From an uncultured Roseovarius sp. (GTDB lineage: Bacteria; Pseudomonadota; Alphaproteobacteria; Rhodobacterales; Rhodobacteraceae): a stretch of 64,000 nt of DNA. Position 1 is the stretch's first letter, and each line of letters opens with the position of its first letter. The position numbers and the translations under genes are program-made. This document shows, one piece after another, positions 29,573 to 40,751 of this stretch. Location of the stretch: the NCBI RefSeq assembly GCF_913057115.1, contig NZ_CAJXNN010000001.1, positions 1 through 64,000 of the forward strand. The letters are read 5' to 3'. A model generated the notes under the pieces. It was not told the origin of the DNA. It ran no database searches and was given only the letters and a program-made list of their open reading frames with translations.

Positions 29573-31024
29573 ATGCGGTTTTTGCGTCAAAGCCTGACTG
29601 GCTTGTTTTTGGTTTCACTGACTTTGGCCCTGCTGGTCTATGCAGGCCAACTGGTTTTCAGTGCCTTGCAAGAGCGCATGGCCAGCGAACCACGCGTGCC
29701 AGAACGGCAGGAACGCGTTTTTGCCGTCAACCTTGTCATGGCCGAGGAACAGACCATCACACCGGTATTGACCGCATATGGCGAAATACAAAGCCTGCGG
29801 ACTTTGGAAATTCGCGCCAAGACCAGTGGAACCCTGACCGAACTATCCGAGGATTTCGAAGAAGGCGGTATGGTCGAACAAGGCCAGCTGCTGGCCCAGA
29901 TCGACCCGTCCAACGCGCAATCGGCCCTGAACCTTGCCGAAAGCGACCTACTGGATGCGCAGGCCGAGGTGCGCGATGCAGAACGTGCGCTTGAAATCGC
30001 CCAAGATGAACTGGCCGCCGCGCGCGAACAGGCCGCGCTGCGCGAGCGGGCCTATCGGCGTCAGCTTGATCTGGAAGAGCGTGGGGTGGGCACCGCTGCG
30101 GCGGTGGAAACCGCTGAACTATCTGCCGCACAGGCCCGACAGGCGGAACTAGCCAGCCGTCAGGCCCTTGCCAATGCCGAGGCTCGGGTCGATCAAGCCC
30201 GTACACGTTTGTCCCGGTCAAAGATCGCTCGCGATGACGCGCAACGGCGCCTTGAGGATACCACGATCACTGCTGAATTCGCCGGCACCCTTGACGCAGT
30301 GAACGCTGTCGCGGGTGGTTTCGTGTCACTCAATGAGCGGCTCGCCAACTTGATTGATGCCAATTCACTGGAAGTCGCTTTCCGGGTCTCGACAGCGCAG
30401 TATGTGCGTCTGCTCGACGATGAGGGGCAGCTCATTCGCGCGCCCGTTTCGGTGGCCTTGGCGACACAGGGGCTGGATCTTCGCGCCACTGGCCGGATCA
30501 TCCGTGACAGCGGCGCTGTCGAAGAGGGTCAAACCGGGCGCATGATATTTGCAAAACTCGACAAGCCCGGCGGCTTGAAGCCCGGCGACTTCGTCACTGT
30601 CGAGATCGAAGAACCACCGGTTGCCAACGCGATACGCCTACCTGCCACGGCGCTCGGCCCGGAAGGCAACGTATTGGTTCTGACCTCGGAAGACAGGCTT
30701 GAATCCATGCCGGTGAAACTTCTGCGACGGCAGGGCGATGATATCCTTGTCCGGGCCGATGGCCTTTCCGGCCGCGAAGTTGTCGCGCAACGATCTCCGC
30801 TTCTGGGAGCGGGCATCAAGGTGCGACCGCTGCGGCAGCAATCCGAGGCCGACAGCAACGATTTGATGGACCTCAGCGATGAGCGCCGCGCCCGCCTGAT
30901 CGAGTTCGTGCGCGACAGCACTGACATGGGGCGCGAGGAAAAGTCCCGCCTGCTGGCTCAGCTGGAACAGGCCAAGGTCCCTGCCGGCATGGTCACGCGG
31001 CTTGAAACCCGCATGGGGGGCTAA
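29573..31024 (+). CDS. Efflux RND transporter periplasmic adaptor subunit
   Basis: HlyD-like lipoyl/hairpin organisation directly upstream of RND permease. Confidence 0.9.
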   Translation: MRFLRQSLTGLFLVSLTLALLVYAGQLVFSALQERMASEPRVPERQERVFAVNLVMAEEQTITPVLTAYGEIQSLRTLEIRAKTSGTLTELSEDFEEGGMVEQGQLLAQIDPSNAQSALNLAESDLLDAQAEVRDAERALEIAQDELAAAREQAALRERAYRRQLDLEERGVGTAAAVETAELSAAQARQAELASRQALANAEARVDQARTRLSRSKIARDDAQRRLEDTTITAEFAGTLDAVNAVAGGFVSLNERLANLIDANSLEVAFRVSTAQYVRLLDDEGQLIRAPVSVALATQGLDLRATGRIIRDSGAVEEGQTGRMIFAKLDKPGGLKPGDFVTVEIEEPPVANAIRLPATALGPEGNVLVLTSEDRLESMPVKLLRRQGDDILVRADGLSGREVVAQRSPLLGAGIKVRPLRQQSEADSNDLMDLSDERRARLIEFVRDSTDMGREEKSRLLAQLEQAKVPAGMVTRLETRMGG

Positions 31025-31027
31025 GCC

Positions 31028-34000
31028 ATGGCACGCCAGATCCCGGCCCGCGCCGGTGGGCTATTGTCTTACTTCACGCGCCACAGGACCGTGGCAAACC
31101 TTTTGTTGGTGGTCCTGGTGGTGCTGGGCCTTGCGGCCGCCCCCAAGATGCGGGCGCAGTTTTTCCCTGACGTAATCGTTGACAGCGTGAGTGTTTCGGT
31201 CATCTGGGACGGGGCAAGCGCCGAAGATGTGGATGCTGCCATTGTGCAGGTATTGGAGCCCGCGCTTCTTGCCGTGGAAGGCGTCGAAAGCAGTAGCGCC
31301 ACCAGCCGCGAAAACCGCGCCAGCGTCGAGCTTGAATTCGAGCCCGGCTGGGACATGGGCCGCGCCGCGGACGAAGTGCAAGCAGCGGTCGATGCCATCA
31401 CCACGCTGCCCGAAGAAGCCGAAGAACCGCAGGTTCGCCGTGGGGCGTGGCGGGACAGGGTGACAGATATCGTCATTACCGGGCCAGTCGCGCCCGAGCA
31501 GCTTGGCCTTTTTGCCGATGAACTCGTCACGCGGCTTTTCAATGCAGGCGTCACACGGACAACGGTAAGAGGGGTTGCCGCACCGAAGACGATTGTTGAA
31601 GTCACCTCGACCGAACTTATGTCGCACGACGTCACCATGGCCGAGATCGCCGAAGTCATTGCCGGCGAAGTGGATGCCGACCCCGCAGGCGATGTAAAAG
31701 GCGCCAATACGCGGGTGCGAACGGGCGTCGAAAAGCGCCAACCCGATCAGATTGCGGCGATTGTCCTACGCTCGAACCCGGATGGGTCTTCGCTGACCAT
31801 TGGCGATGTGGCCGACGTGCGAGTCGAAGGGATCACACGGGACCTGAGCTATTTCGTGGGCGATGACCCCGCCATGTCGATCCGGGTAGACCGGTCGGCG
31901 CGCGGCGATGCCATCGCCATCCAGGAGGAAGTGGCCAAAATTGCCGCGGCGATGGAGCGGACCCTGCCGGAGGGGGTCAATATCGAATTGATCCGCACCC
32001 GCTCAGAGGCGATTTCCGGGCGGCTGGATACGCTCTTGGACAACGGGATCACGGGGCTGGCGCTTGTCGTGGCGCTTTTGTTCATGTTTCTCAACGCCCG
32101 AACGGCCTTTTGGGTGGCGGCGGGTATTCCGGTGGCGATGCTGGCGGCGATTGCCCTGATGTATATCGGTGGGCTGACGATCAACATGGTTTCGCTTTTT
32201 GCCCTTATCATTACCCTTGGCATCGTGGTGGATGACGCCATCGTGGTGGGCGAACATGCCGACGCGCGCTATCGAAAGTTCGGGGAAGCTCCGGTGGTTG
32301 CCGCTGAACGCGCGGCACAGCGGATGGCCCTTCCGGTGTTTTCTGCCACGCTGACAACACTGATTGCGTTTTTCGGGCTGACCGCCGTTGGTGGCCGCTT
32401 TGGCGATTTGATCATCGACATTCCGTTCACCGTGATCGCCGTTTTGACCGCATCACTGGTGGAATGCTTCCTCATCCTGCCGCATCATATGTCCCATTCC
32501 CTGAGCCATGCGCACAAGCGGCACTGGTACGACGCCCCAAGCCGCGTGGTGAACCACGGATTCGTCTGGGTCCGCGAGGCCTTGTTCCGGCCTTTCATGG
32601 CGTGGGTGATCCGCCTGCGATACCCCGTCATGGCCGGCGTGATTGCCATTCTCGCCTCGCAGGTCGCCGTTTTCGTGCAGGGCGACGTGCAATGGCGTTT
32701 CTTCAACGCACCCGAGCGCGGTAGCGTCACCGGAAATTTTGCCATGGCGCCGGGTGCCACGCGCGAAGACTCGCTTGAGATGATGCGCGAATTGCAACGC
32801 GCAACCGAGGAATTGGGCGCCGAGTACGAAGAACGCCATGGCCGCAATCCATTGGACTACGTGATGGCGCAGGTCGGCGGGAATACGGGTTATGGTCTGG
32901 CAGGTGCCGACACCAAGGAACCCGATCAACTGGGCGGCATTGCGATAGAATTGATTGATGCCGACCTGCGGCCTTATTCCAGCTTTGCCTTTGTCGGCGA
33001 GTTGCAGGAACGCGTGCAGCATCATCCGCTGGCCGAAACCGTCAGCTTCCGAGGGTGGCGCTCAGGGCCCGGGGGGGATGCCTTGGACGTGGAGTTTTAC
33101 GGGGCAAGCGCCGAGACCCTCAAGGCCGCATCCGAAGCCTTGAAAGAGGCTTTGTCGCGCTATCCGGAGGTGTCGGGCGTCCAAGACAATCTGGCCTACG
33201 ACAAACAGGAGCTTATCCTTGAGCTGACGCCACAGGGTCAAGCGCTTGGCTTTACCATAGATGGCTTGGGCCGTGTGATGCGCCACCGTCTGAACGGTAT
33301 CGAGGCGGCGACATACCCGCTTGGCCCACGCAGCGCCGAGATTCGTGTGGAATTGCCCGAAGATGAGCTCACCGCCGATTTCCTTGAACGCATGCAGTTG
33401 CGCACGCCGCAAGGCGCCTATGTGCCACTTGCCGATTTGGTAAGCGTGGAGCAGCGCACCGGGTTTTCCACCGTGCGGCGAGAAAACGGCATCCGCTTGA
33501 TCAATGTGACCGGGGACATCTCGGAAGATGATCCGGCCCGCGCGAGTGAAATCAACGAAGCCCTCGAAACCGAGATACTGCCCCGGATTGCCAGCGAACA
33601 GCAGGTCGAATGGCGGCTGTCGGGCCTGAGCGAGCAGGAGAGTGAATTTCTGGCTGATGCGCGTCTTGGCCTGATCCTGACCCTGACCGGCATTTACCTT
33701 GTTCTGGCATGGGTCTTTTCAAGCTGGACACGGCCCATTGTGGTGATGGCGATCATTCCCTTCGGCTTGGTTGGCACGATCTATGGGCATAATGCATGGG
33801 ATGTGCCGCTGAGCATGTTCACGGTTGTGGGACTGTTGGGTATGACAGGTATTATCATCAACGACTCGATCGTTCTGGTCACGACAATCGACGAACACGC
33901 CCGGGACCGTGGGCTTTTCCCCGGGATCATCGACGGGGCGGTTGACCGGCTCAGGCCCGTTTTCCTGACGACAGCGACAACTGTTCTTGGTTTGATGCCC

Positions 34001-34435
34001 TTGCTTTTCGAAGGCTCGCAACAGGCGCAGTTCCTGAAACCCACCGTGATCACATTGGTTTACGGTCTTGGGTTCGGGGTTGTCGTGGTCCTGTTGGTGG
34101 TGCCTGCCCTCATTGCGATGCAGCAGGACGTGGCACGCCAGACAAACGCCCTGAAGCGTAGTCTGCGCGCGCCGGTACCGGCGGTTCGCAGAACAGTCGC
34201 CTTGGGTGGGGTGGCGATCATGGCTTGGCTGGTCGCGACCATGGGCACCACCCTTGTGTCAGGCACCCTGCCGGCGGTCCTGACCTCGCTCGCCCCAATG
34301 CTTGAGGAATTGCCCGCGATGCCCGCCGCCTTGGCAATATTCATCACCGGTGCGGCGCTGATCGTTCTGGGGCTTTACGCGGGGCTGTCCCTGACCGGCC
34401 GGAGCCGGGCCGATCAGCGTGCCGGACAACCCTGA
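31028..34435 (+). CDS. Efflux RND transporter permease subunit
   Basis: AcrB-like; LGIVVDDAIVVGEHADARY, MTGIIINDSIVLVTTIDE. Confidence 0.95.
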   Translation: MARQIPARAGGLLSYFTRHRTVANLLLVVLVVLGLAAAPKMRAQFFPDVIVDSVSVSVIWDGASAEDVDAAIVQVLEPALLAVEGVESSSATSRENRASVELEFEPGWDMGRAADEVQAAVDAITTLPEEAEEPQVRRGAWRDRVTDIVITGPVAPEQLGLFADELVTRLFNAGVTRTTVRGVAAPKTIVEVTSTELMSHDVTMAEIAEVIAGEVDADPAGDVKGANTRVRTGVEKRQPDQIAAIVLRSNPDGSSLTIGDVADVRVEGITRDLSYFVGDDPAMSIRVDRSARGDAIAIQEEVAKIAAAMERTLPEGVNIELIRTRSEAISGRLDTLLDNGITGLALVVALLFMFLNARTAFWVAAGIPVAMLAAIALMYIGGLTINMVSLFALIITLGIVVDDAIVVGEHADARYRKFGEAPVVAAERAAQRMALPVFSATLTTLIAFFGLTAVGGRFGDLIIDIPFTVIAVLTASLVECFLILPHHMSHSLSHAHKRHWYDAPSRVVNHGFVWVREALFRPFMAWVIRLRYPVMAGVIAILASQVAVFVQGDVQWRFFNAPERGSVTGNFAMAPGATREDSLEMMRELQRATEELGAEYEERHGRNPLDYVMAQVGGNTGYGLAGADTKEPDQLGGIAIELIDADLRPYSSFAFVGELQERVQHHPLAETVSFRGWRSGPGGDALDVEFYGASAETLKAASEALKEALSRYPEVSGVQDNLAYDKQELILELTPQGQALGFTIDGLGRVMRHRLNGIEAATYPLGPRSAEIRVELPEDELTADFLERMQLRTPQGAYVPLADLVSVEQRTGFSTVRRENGIRLINVTGDISEDDPARASEINEALETEILPRIASEQQVEWRLSGLSEQESEFLADARLGLILTLTGIYLVLAWVFSSWTRPIVVMAIIPFGLVGTIYGHNAWDVPLSMFTVVGLLGMTGIIINDSIVLVTTIDEHARDRGLFPGIIDGAVDRLRPVFLTTATTVLGLMPLLFEGSQQAQFLKPTVITLVYGLGFGVVVVLLVVPALIAMQQDVARQTNALKRSLRAPVPAVRRTVALGGVAIMAWLVATMGTTLVSGTLPAVLTSLAPMLEELPAMPAALAIFITGAALIVLGLYAGLSLTGRSRADQRAGQP

Positions 34436-35247
34436 ATATCAACGGCCTGACCACCGCCAAGAACGGTTATCCGTAGACCATCCCGATTGAGTGCGAAGCT
34501 GTCGCCTTCGACGTGATAAAGTTCCGTTTCAGCCACAAGCCGCCCATTCTGCCGGGTCGTTCTGGCCTGTGCCACCCAGATTTGCGGGTTGTCCGTCTCA
34601 ATGACGGCGATCTCGTCACGGCCTTGGCGCTTGACGTCAATCTCGGCGCGCAGGCGCATCCCATCTTCTATCGGCGATACGGAACAAACAACGCGTCCAA
34701 CGCCTGCTTCCCGGGCCGAGTACGGTCGCGCCGCAAGCGCCGCCACGATGCGCGGATCACGCTTACCGCCTGCCTGAGGAAGATCTTGCGAGATGCTCAG
34801 GGTCAAAGGCAGGCACACATCTTTGCACAGCCCCAGTTCAAGCGTGCCATCCAGATTGATCGCCTGCCCTGCCTGCTTTGGCGTAAAATGTATCGGCAAC
34901 GTCAGGGAATCGGCATATCCGATAGTGCGCACCCCGTTTTGGGACAGAGTACGGGGTGTTGGCCATGTGATCGCCACATCCGACAAATTGCGCGACCCTG
35001 ACCAGTTGAAGCGCGGCGGAATGCCCGCATCGCCGGGCGCGCGCCAATAGGTTTTCCAACCGTCCTGAAGTTCCAGATGAAGGGCAGCGACATGGCGCCC
35101 ATCCGTAGCACGCCATCCTGTCAGGATACTGGCCTCAACCAGATCGGCGGCAGGATTGGCATGCACAGGGGGCGCAAAGGCACCTGCAAGAGCCACGCAA
35201 ATAGCAGAGAGTTTTCTAATCATGCCTTTCAAATGGGGGATTCCCAT
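34414..35247 (-). CDS. DsbD N-terminal-domain-like secreted protein
   Basis: Signal peptide; GWKTYWRAPGDAGIPPRFNWSGSRNL, LCKDVCLPL. Confidence 0.8.
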   Translation of the reverse strand: MGIPHLKGMIRKLSAICVALAGAFAPPVHANPAADLVEASILTGWRATDGRHVAALHLELQDGWKTYWRAPGDAGIPPRFNWSGSRNLSDVAITWPTPRTLSQNGVRTIGYADSLTLPIHFTPKQAGQAINLDGTLELGLCKDVCLPLTLSISQDLPQAGGKRDPRIVAALAARPYSAREAGVGRVVCSVSPIEDGMRLRAEIDVKRQGRDEIAVIETDNPQIWVAQARTTRQNGRLVAETELYHVEGDSFALNRDGLRITVLGGGQAVDIQGCPAR

Positions 35248-35361
35248 TGAAATGCCAACTCACTTTCCGGCGAGAAGTCGCGAGTATGTCGCATCGCATG
35301 CTTGCACTGTAGCCACGCTACCCCCATTCTTTAGGAGGTAAGCCAGAGAACAGAGCATCCC

Positions 35362-35928
35362 GTGACTGACCAGATTGACCTGACAGGAAAGCTACTGATC
35401 GCCATGCCCGGCATGGGCGACCCGCGATTCGCCCATGCGGTGATTTACGTCTGTGCGCATTCCGAAGAAGGCGCCATGGGATTGGTCATCAACAAGCCAA
35501 CAGGCGATTTGCACCTTCGCGATTTGCTGGAGCAGTTGTCAATCAAGCCAACCCCGGACACGCGTGACATCCAAGTGCATTTCGGCGGTCCGGTCGAACA
35601 CGGCCGCGGCTTTGTCTTACATGACTATGGCTATCACTCCTCGATTTCCACACTGGACGTGAACGAAGAGTTCGCGATGACCGCCACGCTGGATATTCTT
35701 GAGGACCTCGCCGAGGGGCGTGGCCCGGGAAAGGCCATCATGGCGCTTGGCTATGCGGGTTGGGGGCCCGGACAAGTGGAAGCCGAAATCGCCCAGAACG
35801 GTTGGCTCACCTGCGAGGCCGACCATGCCTTGGTTTTTCAAACCAGTGACACCCAGAAATGGGAAGCATCGCTCAAGAAACTGGGCATTAGCGCCTTGGC
35901 GTTATCGTCGGACGCAGGACACGCCTGA
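35362..35928 (+). CDS. YqgE/AlgH family protein
   Basis: GKLLIAMPGMGDPRFAHAVIYVCAHSEEGAMGLVINKP. Confidence 0.95.
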   Translation: MTDQIDLTGKLLIAMPGMGDPRFAHAVIYVCAHSEEGAMGLVINKPTGDLHLRDLLEQLSIKPTPDTRDIQVHFGGPVEHGRGFVLHDYGYHSSISTLDVNEEFAMTATLDILEDLAEGRGPGKAIMALGYAGWGPGQVEAEIAQNGWLTCEADHALVFQTSDTQKWEASLKKLGISALALSSDAGHA

Positions 35929-35930
35929 AC

Positions 35931-36215
35931 CTATTTCAATTCGATCTCGACAAAGGCCATGGCGGCCGTGCCTGCGTTAATGACATTGTGCTCGACGCCT
36001 TCGCTTCGACGGTAAGCGTCTCCGGCACGGACGGTCACGTCCTGCCACTCTCCTCCCGGCAACTCCAGCCGCATATGACAATCCGTGAGCGCCGTGATGA
36101 CATAATCGTATTCATGCCGGTGCCAGCCGGTCTCTTGCCCGGGCTCAAAATCGAACCGCGTTACACGTACGCGATCGTCGTCGAGCATGGCCGTCGAAGA
36201 ACACTTGTCGGACAT
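35931..36215 (-). CDS. Cupin domain-containing protein
   Basis: FEPGQETGWHRHEYDYVI. Confidence 0.85.
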   Translation of the reverse strand: MSDKCSSTAMLDDDRVRVTRFDFEPGQETGWHRHEYDYVITALTDCHMRLELPGGEWQDVTVRAGDAYRRSEGVEHNVINAGTAAMAFVEIELK

Positions 36216-36442
36216 GGATAACCTTTCTTTCAAAGAATGCCCGTCCACATCATGCCGTTGCACGATTGCATTGCAAAGCTATTCCTTGTGAAAGCACACG
36301 AAATTATTGGTGCCCGTTCGCGGCTGGAGTTTTACGACAAGTCCGGACCAAAGCATTGGCTGACCCTATTGGGTTGCTGCTGTGAACGGACCTGAGCGCC
36401 CAAATATTCCTTGGGCGCTGAAACCTAGCAATCTCGGGATTT

Positions 36443-36519
36443 TGGTAGCGGAGGAGGGACTTGAACCCCCGACACGCGGATTATGATTCCGCTGCTCTAA
36501 CCACCTGAGCTACTCCGCC
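36443..36519 (-). tRNA. tRNA-Met (anticodon CAT)
   Basis: GGCGGAGTAGCTCAGGTGGTTAGAGCAGCGGAATCATAATCCGCGTGTCGGGGGTTCAAGTCCCTCCTCCGCTACCA. Confidence 0.95.
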
Positions 36520-36590
36520 AAACCGTGGCGGTAGGTAAGACAGGGCGCGCGTCAGGTCAAGTGCCAAAATCGTGGTTTTCGCCAGGCGGC

Positions 36591-37139
36591 TCAGCTTCTG
36601 TTCAGCAGCGGCTCGATCGCGCGTGTAATCGCTTGGGCGCGGGGCCGAGTTGCCGACCCCCAGACATTAACGACCTTGCCATCTGGACCAATCAGAACCT
36701 TGGTGAAGTTCCAGCTTGGAGTGAACCCCTCTGCCTCTGCAAGCCACTTGTAAAACGGATGTGCTTCGGGGCCGCGTACGCGGGTAATTGTCGTCATCGG
36801 TAAGGTCAGATTGAAATTCACCTCACAAAACTCAGCGACTTGTTCATCGCTGGCAAACTCTTGCTTGAAGTCCTGTGAGGGGACAGCCAATACGACCAAC
36901 CCTTGATCGCGGTACTCGTCATAAAGAGCCTGAAGCCCATCGTATTGCTTGGTGAACCCACAACGTGAAGCCGTGTTCACGACAAGCACAGGCTGGCCAG
37001 CCCAATCGGAAAACGAAAGTACCCCGCCATCAATCGAGTCGAAGCGCCAAGATCGGTCAGCCGCTACAGCCGGTATGGTCGAGAGTCCGGCCCACAGGCA
37101 GGCGGTGCCCAGAAATCGGCGGCGAGAATGCATCGGCAT
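36591..37139 (-). CDS. Glutathione peroxidase family protein
   Basis: NTASRCGFTKQYDGLQALYDEY; secreted-type N-terminus. Confidence 0.9.
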   Translation of the reverse strand: MPMHSRRRFLGTACLWAGLSTIPAVAADRSWRFDSIDGGVLSFSDWAGQPVLVVNTASRCGFTKQYDGLQALYDEYRDQGLVVLAVPSQDFKQEFASDEQVAEFCEVNFNLTLPMTTITRVRGPEAHPFYKWLAEAEGFTPSWNFTKVLIGPDGKVVNVWGSATRPRAQAITRAIEPLLNRS

Positions 37140-37241
37140 GGGTCACTCCAGAATGAAATTCCGTCGCTCGATATGTAGACCGGGCAATGCCTTCGTCCAA
37201 TGCAGCTTGTGTCCTGCGCCAAGCTCAAGCATTTTCCACCT

Positions 37242-38675
37242 ATGACACATCACACAGACACGTCCAGAAACCTTGACGATCTTCGCGACATTCTTGGCCC
37301 GGACTACGTAAAGACAGGCGAAGAGGCCGCGCCATGGTCACGCGACTGGCCGGGTCACGCACATTGGACGCCGCTTGCCGTCGTAAGGCCCGCAAACACC
37401 CAAGAAGTCGCCAAAGTGGTCCAATGGGCCAATCATACCGCGACTCCCGTTGTGCCGGTTTCAGGGAATACCGGCCTTGTCGAAGGGAGCAGCGCCGAAG
37501 GGGCACTCATGCTGTCCCTGGATCGCCTGTCGGCGATTCGTGAAATCCGTCCAGAGGCGAAGGTGGCGATTGTCGAAGCGGGCGCTGTCCTGTCCAATAT
37601 CCACAGCGCAGCCGAAGAGCATGATTTGATCTTTCCCCTGACCTTTGGCGCCCGGGGCTCCGCCATGATCGGCGGAGCATTGTCGACCAATGCGGGCGGA
37701 TCGAACGTGGTGCGCTATGGCAATACGCGGCACCTCTGCCTTGGTATCGAGGCCGTCCTGCCCACCGGCGAAGTCGTGGATTTGATGAGTGAGTTGCACA
37801 AGGACAATTCCGGCTATGACCTTCGCGATCTGCTGATCGGAGCCGAGGGGACATTGGGCATCATCACGGCGGCTGTGCTCAAGCTGCACCCCAAGCCCAA
37901 AGCCTATGCCACAGCCATGGTCGCCGCCCCGTCACTCAAAGATGCGCTGACCCTGCTCAACATTTTACAACAGGAAACCGGCGGCGCGGTCGAAGCCTTT
38001 GAATTCATGCCGCAGGTTTACATGCAGGCCTATCTTGAGCGCTTCCCCGAGGCACGCGCGCCCTTCGATGAGGCGTACGACATCAACATTCTGGTTGAGG
38101 TCGGTGCCCTTTCCCCGCGCGAGGCCACCCCCGGCCCGGATGGTCAGGTGCCCGTCACCGCCCACCTCGAGGAGGTCTTGGGCCGCTTGTTCGAGCAGGG
38201 TGCCATTCTGGATGCCGCCGTCGCCCAATCAGATGCGCAACGCCAAGAAATGTGGGCGCGGCGCGAAGCCTCGGCCGAGGTGGCGCGTTTAAGGCAACCC
38301 TTGGTCGACAACGATATCGCCGTGCCACTGGACAAGATGCAGGAGCTGCTTGAGCAGATCACCGAAAACGCGCTGTCACTTGATCCTGACCTCCTTCCGA
38401 TGTGCGTGGCACACCTTGGCGACGGCAACCTGCACTTCGCCGCATGGCCCAGCACGGATGACCCTGAAACCTTAAAGAAAATCAAGGATATGGTGGATGA
38501 CACCGCGATTGCCTTGGGCGGGAGTTTCTCCGCCGAACATGGCGTTGGCTTGACCAAGAAGCCCGCCATGTCCCGGCACAAGAACCCGACGGCCCTCAAG
38601 GCGATGCGCGCGATCAAACAGGCTCTTGACCCTCAGGGCATCATGAACCCCGGGAAAGTACTGCCTGACGATTAG
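37242..38675 (+). CDS. FAD-binding oxidoreductase (GlcD / D-2-hydroxyacid dehydrogenase type)
   Basis: VVPVSGNTGLVEGS, LSTNAGGSNVVRYGNTR, GSFSAEHGVGLTKK. Confidence 0.92.
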   Translation: MTHHTDTSRNLDDLRDILGPDYVKTGEEAAPWSRDWPGHAHWTPLAVVRPANTQEVAKVVQWANHTATPVVPVSGNTGLVEGSSAEGALMLSLDRLSAIREIRPEAKVAIVEAGAVLSNIHSAAEEHDLIFPLTFGARGSAMIGGALSTNAGGSNVVRYGNTRHLCLGIEAVLPTGEVVDLMSELHKDNSGYDLRDLLIGAEGTLGIITAAVLKLHPKPKAYATAMVAAPSLKDALTLLNILQQETGGAVEAFEFMPQVYMQAYLERFPEARAPFDEAYDINILVEVGALSPREATPGPDGQVPVTAHLEEVLGRLFEQGAILDAAVAQSDAQRQEMWARREASAEVARLRQPLVDNDIAVPLDKMQELLEQITENALSLDPDLLPMCVAHLGDGNLHFAAWPSTDDPETLKKIKDMVDDTAIALGGSFSAEHGVGLTKKPAMSRHKNPTALKAMRAIKQALDPQGIMNPGKVLPDD

Positions 38676-39619
38676 TCGCGCCAGTCGAAGAATCCGGGTC
38701 CACCCTGTTCCAATAGCTTTACAGCCATCTCGCGGCCAAGGTCGGGACCATCTTCGATCGGCGCGGACTGGTCATCGGAAAGCGCTTCCGACCCGTCCGG
38801 GCGCAGCACCTCACCACGAAGGCGCAGCGTGCCACCATCCAGTTCCGCCAAGCCTGCAATGGGCGTTTCACACGACCCATCAAGTGCGGCGAGGAAGGCC
38901 CGTTCGGCGGCGAGCCGTTGGCCCGTGACCTTGTCGTGAATTGCCGCCAGCATATCGGCGGTACGGGTGTCATCCATCCGCCGTTCGATCCCGATGGCTC
39001 CTTGGGCCACGGCGGGCAGCATCACGTCAGGCTCAACCGCGGCAGTGGCCACATCGGCACGATCCAGACGATTGAGGCCGGCCATGGCAAGAAAGGTACA
39101 GGCGGCCACGCCATCATCCAATTTCTTCAATCGTGTCTGTACGTTACCGCGAAATTCAACCACATTCAAATGGGGATACTTCACCAAAACCTGCGCCTTG
39201 CGCCGTAAGGATGAGGTGCCCACCTTGGCCCCCTCCTCAAGCTCGGCCAGTGATGTGACATGCGGCGAGACAAAAGCATCGCGCACGTCTTCACGTGGCA
39301 GATAGGTATCCAGAACCAACCCCTCGGGCTGCAAGACCGGCATATCCTTCATCGAGTGAATCGCAATGTCGATATCCCCCTTGAGCATCGCATCTTCAAT
39401 CTCGCGGGTGAACAGACCCTTGCCGCCGATCTCTTTCAACGGACGGTCAATCACCTTGTCGCCCGTTGTTTTTATCACAACGATTTCAAAGGCTTCTTGA
39501 GGAAGGTCGAAAGCGGCGGACAGCCTGTCACGGGTCTCATAGGCCTGCGCAAGAGCCAGCGGAGAACCACGGGTGCCCAGCTTCATCGGGGTATCGGGGG
39601 TCGGTAAATCGCGTGTCAT
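38672..39619 (-). CDS. hemC: Hydroxymethylbilane synthase
   Basis: [42 protein letters not shown]. Confidence 0.96.
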   Translation of the reverse strand: MTRDLPTPDTPMKLGTRGSPLALAQAYETRDRLSAAFDLPQEAFEIVVIKTTGDKVIDRPLKEIGGKGLFTREIEDAMLKGDIDIAIHSMKDMPVLQPEGLVLDTYLPREDVRDAFVSPHVTSLAELEEGAKVGTSSLRRKAQVLVKYPHLNVVEFRGNVQTRLKKLDDGVAACTFLAMAGLNRLDRADVATAAVEPDVMLPAVAQGAIGIERRMDDTRTADMLAAIHDKVTGQRLAAERAFLAALDGSCETPIAGLAELDGGTLRLRGEVLRPDGSEALSDDQSAPIEDGPDLGREMAVKLLEQGGPGFFDWRD

Positions 39620-39715
39620 GGCATGGGTCTAGCCATGTCCCAGCGCCCTGACAAGCGGCGGATGCTTGACATTGTGTCGCCATGGGGTGACCACCTTGCC
39701 AAACGGAGGAACACC

Positions 39716-40750
39716 ATGACCGCGCATAAGACGATCCTGAGGGCCCTCGCGGGCGAAACGCTTGAGACACCGCCCATCTGGATGATGCGGCAGGCAGGGC
39801 GGTATCTGCCCGAGTACAAGGCCACGCGCGCGGAAGCGGGCGACTTCCTTTCCTTGTGTTATAACAGTGACTTAGCCACTGAAGTCACCCTGCAACCGAT
39901 CCGCCGTTATGGATTTGACGCGGCCATTCTTTTTGCCGACATCTTGCTTGTGCCGCAGGCCTTGGGCGCGGATCTGTGGTTTGTCACCGGCGAAGGCCCA
40001 CGGCTTTCGACAATCACCAATGAGGCGGGGTTCAAGGCCCTGAAACCGGCGTCCGATATCCACGAAACCCTAAATCCGATTTACCAAACCGTGCGTAACC
40101 TTGCCGCAGCACTTCCCAAGGAAACCACGCTCATCGGATTCGCCGGCGCGCCCTGGACGGTGGCTACCTATATGATCGCCGGGCAAGGCACCCCCGATCA
40201 AGGCCCAGCCCATGCGCTGAAGGCTGAAAACAAAGACCTTTTCGAAGCGCTGCTGGAGCGTCTGACCGAAGCCACCATCGAATACCTCTCGGCCCAGATT
40301 GAGGCAGGTGCCGAATGCGTCAAGCTTTTCGACAGCTGGGCCGGGTCACTGAAAGGTGAAGATTTCGACAATTACGCGACCGCCCCGGCGAAACGCATCA
40401 TTGCCGAACTCAAGGCCCGCCACGGCGATATTCCGATCATCGCCTTCCCAAGGCAGGCCGGGGATAAGTACATAGGATTCCACGAAAAAACTGGGGCGGA
40501 CTGTGTTGCGCTGGACGATTCGGTGAGCCCCGAATGGGGGGCCGCGAATGTGCAAACCTCGGGCTGCGTACAGGGAAATCTTGCGTCAAGACATATGGTT
40601 ACGGGTGGTGACGACCTTGTGCGCGAAACCCGCCACATCGTGGACGCCTTCAAAAATGGCCCGCATATCTTCAACCTTGGCCACGGGATCACCCCCGATG
40701 CCGACCCCGACAACGTGCAACTGATGATCGACACGGTGCGCGGCGGATAA
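39716..40750 (+). CDS. hemE: Uroporphyrinogen decarboxylase
   Basis: [39 protein letters not shown]; divergent from hemC. Confidence 0.97.
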   Translation: MTAHKTILRALAGETLETPPIWMMRQAGRYLPEYKATRAEAGDFLSLCYNSDLATEVTLQPIRRYGFDAAILFADILLVPQALGADLWFVTGEGPRLSTITNEAGFKALKPASDIHETLNPIYQTVRNLAAALPKETTLIGFAGAPWTVATYMIAGQGTPDQGPAHALKAENKDLFEALLERLTEATIEYLSAQIEAGAECVKLFDSWAGSLKGEDFDNYATAPAKRIIAELKARHGDIPIIAFPRQAGDKYIGFHEKTGADCVALDDSVSPEWGAANVQTSGCVQGNLASRHMVTGGDDLVRETRHIVDAFKNGPHIFNLGHGITPDADPDNVQLMIDTVRGG

Positions 40751-40751
40751 T

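Noticed and set aside
36395-36419. AGCGCCCAA-ATATTCC-TTGGGCGCT hairpin downstream of tRNA-Met
   Set aside because: Perfect 9-bp stem but no U-tract on the tRNA strand; could be a terminator or a repeat, not enough to call.
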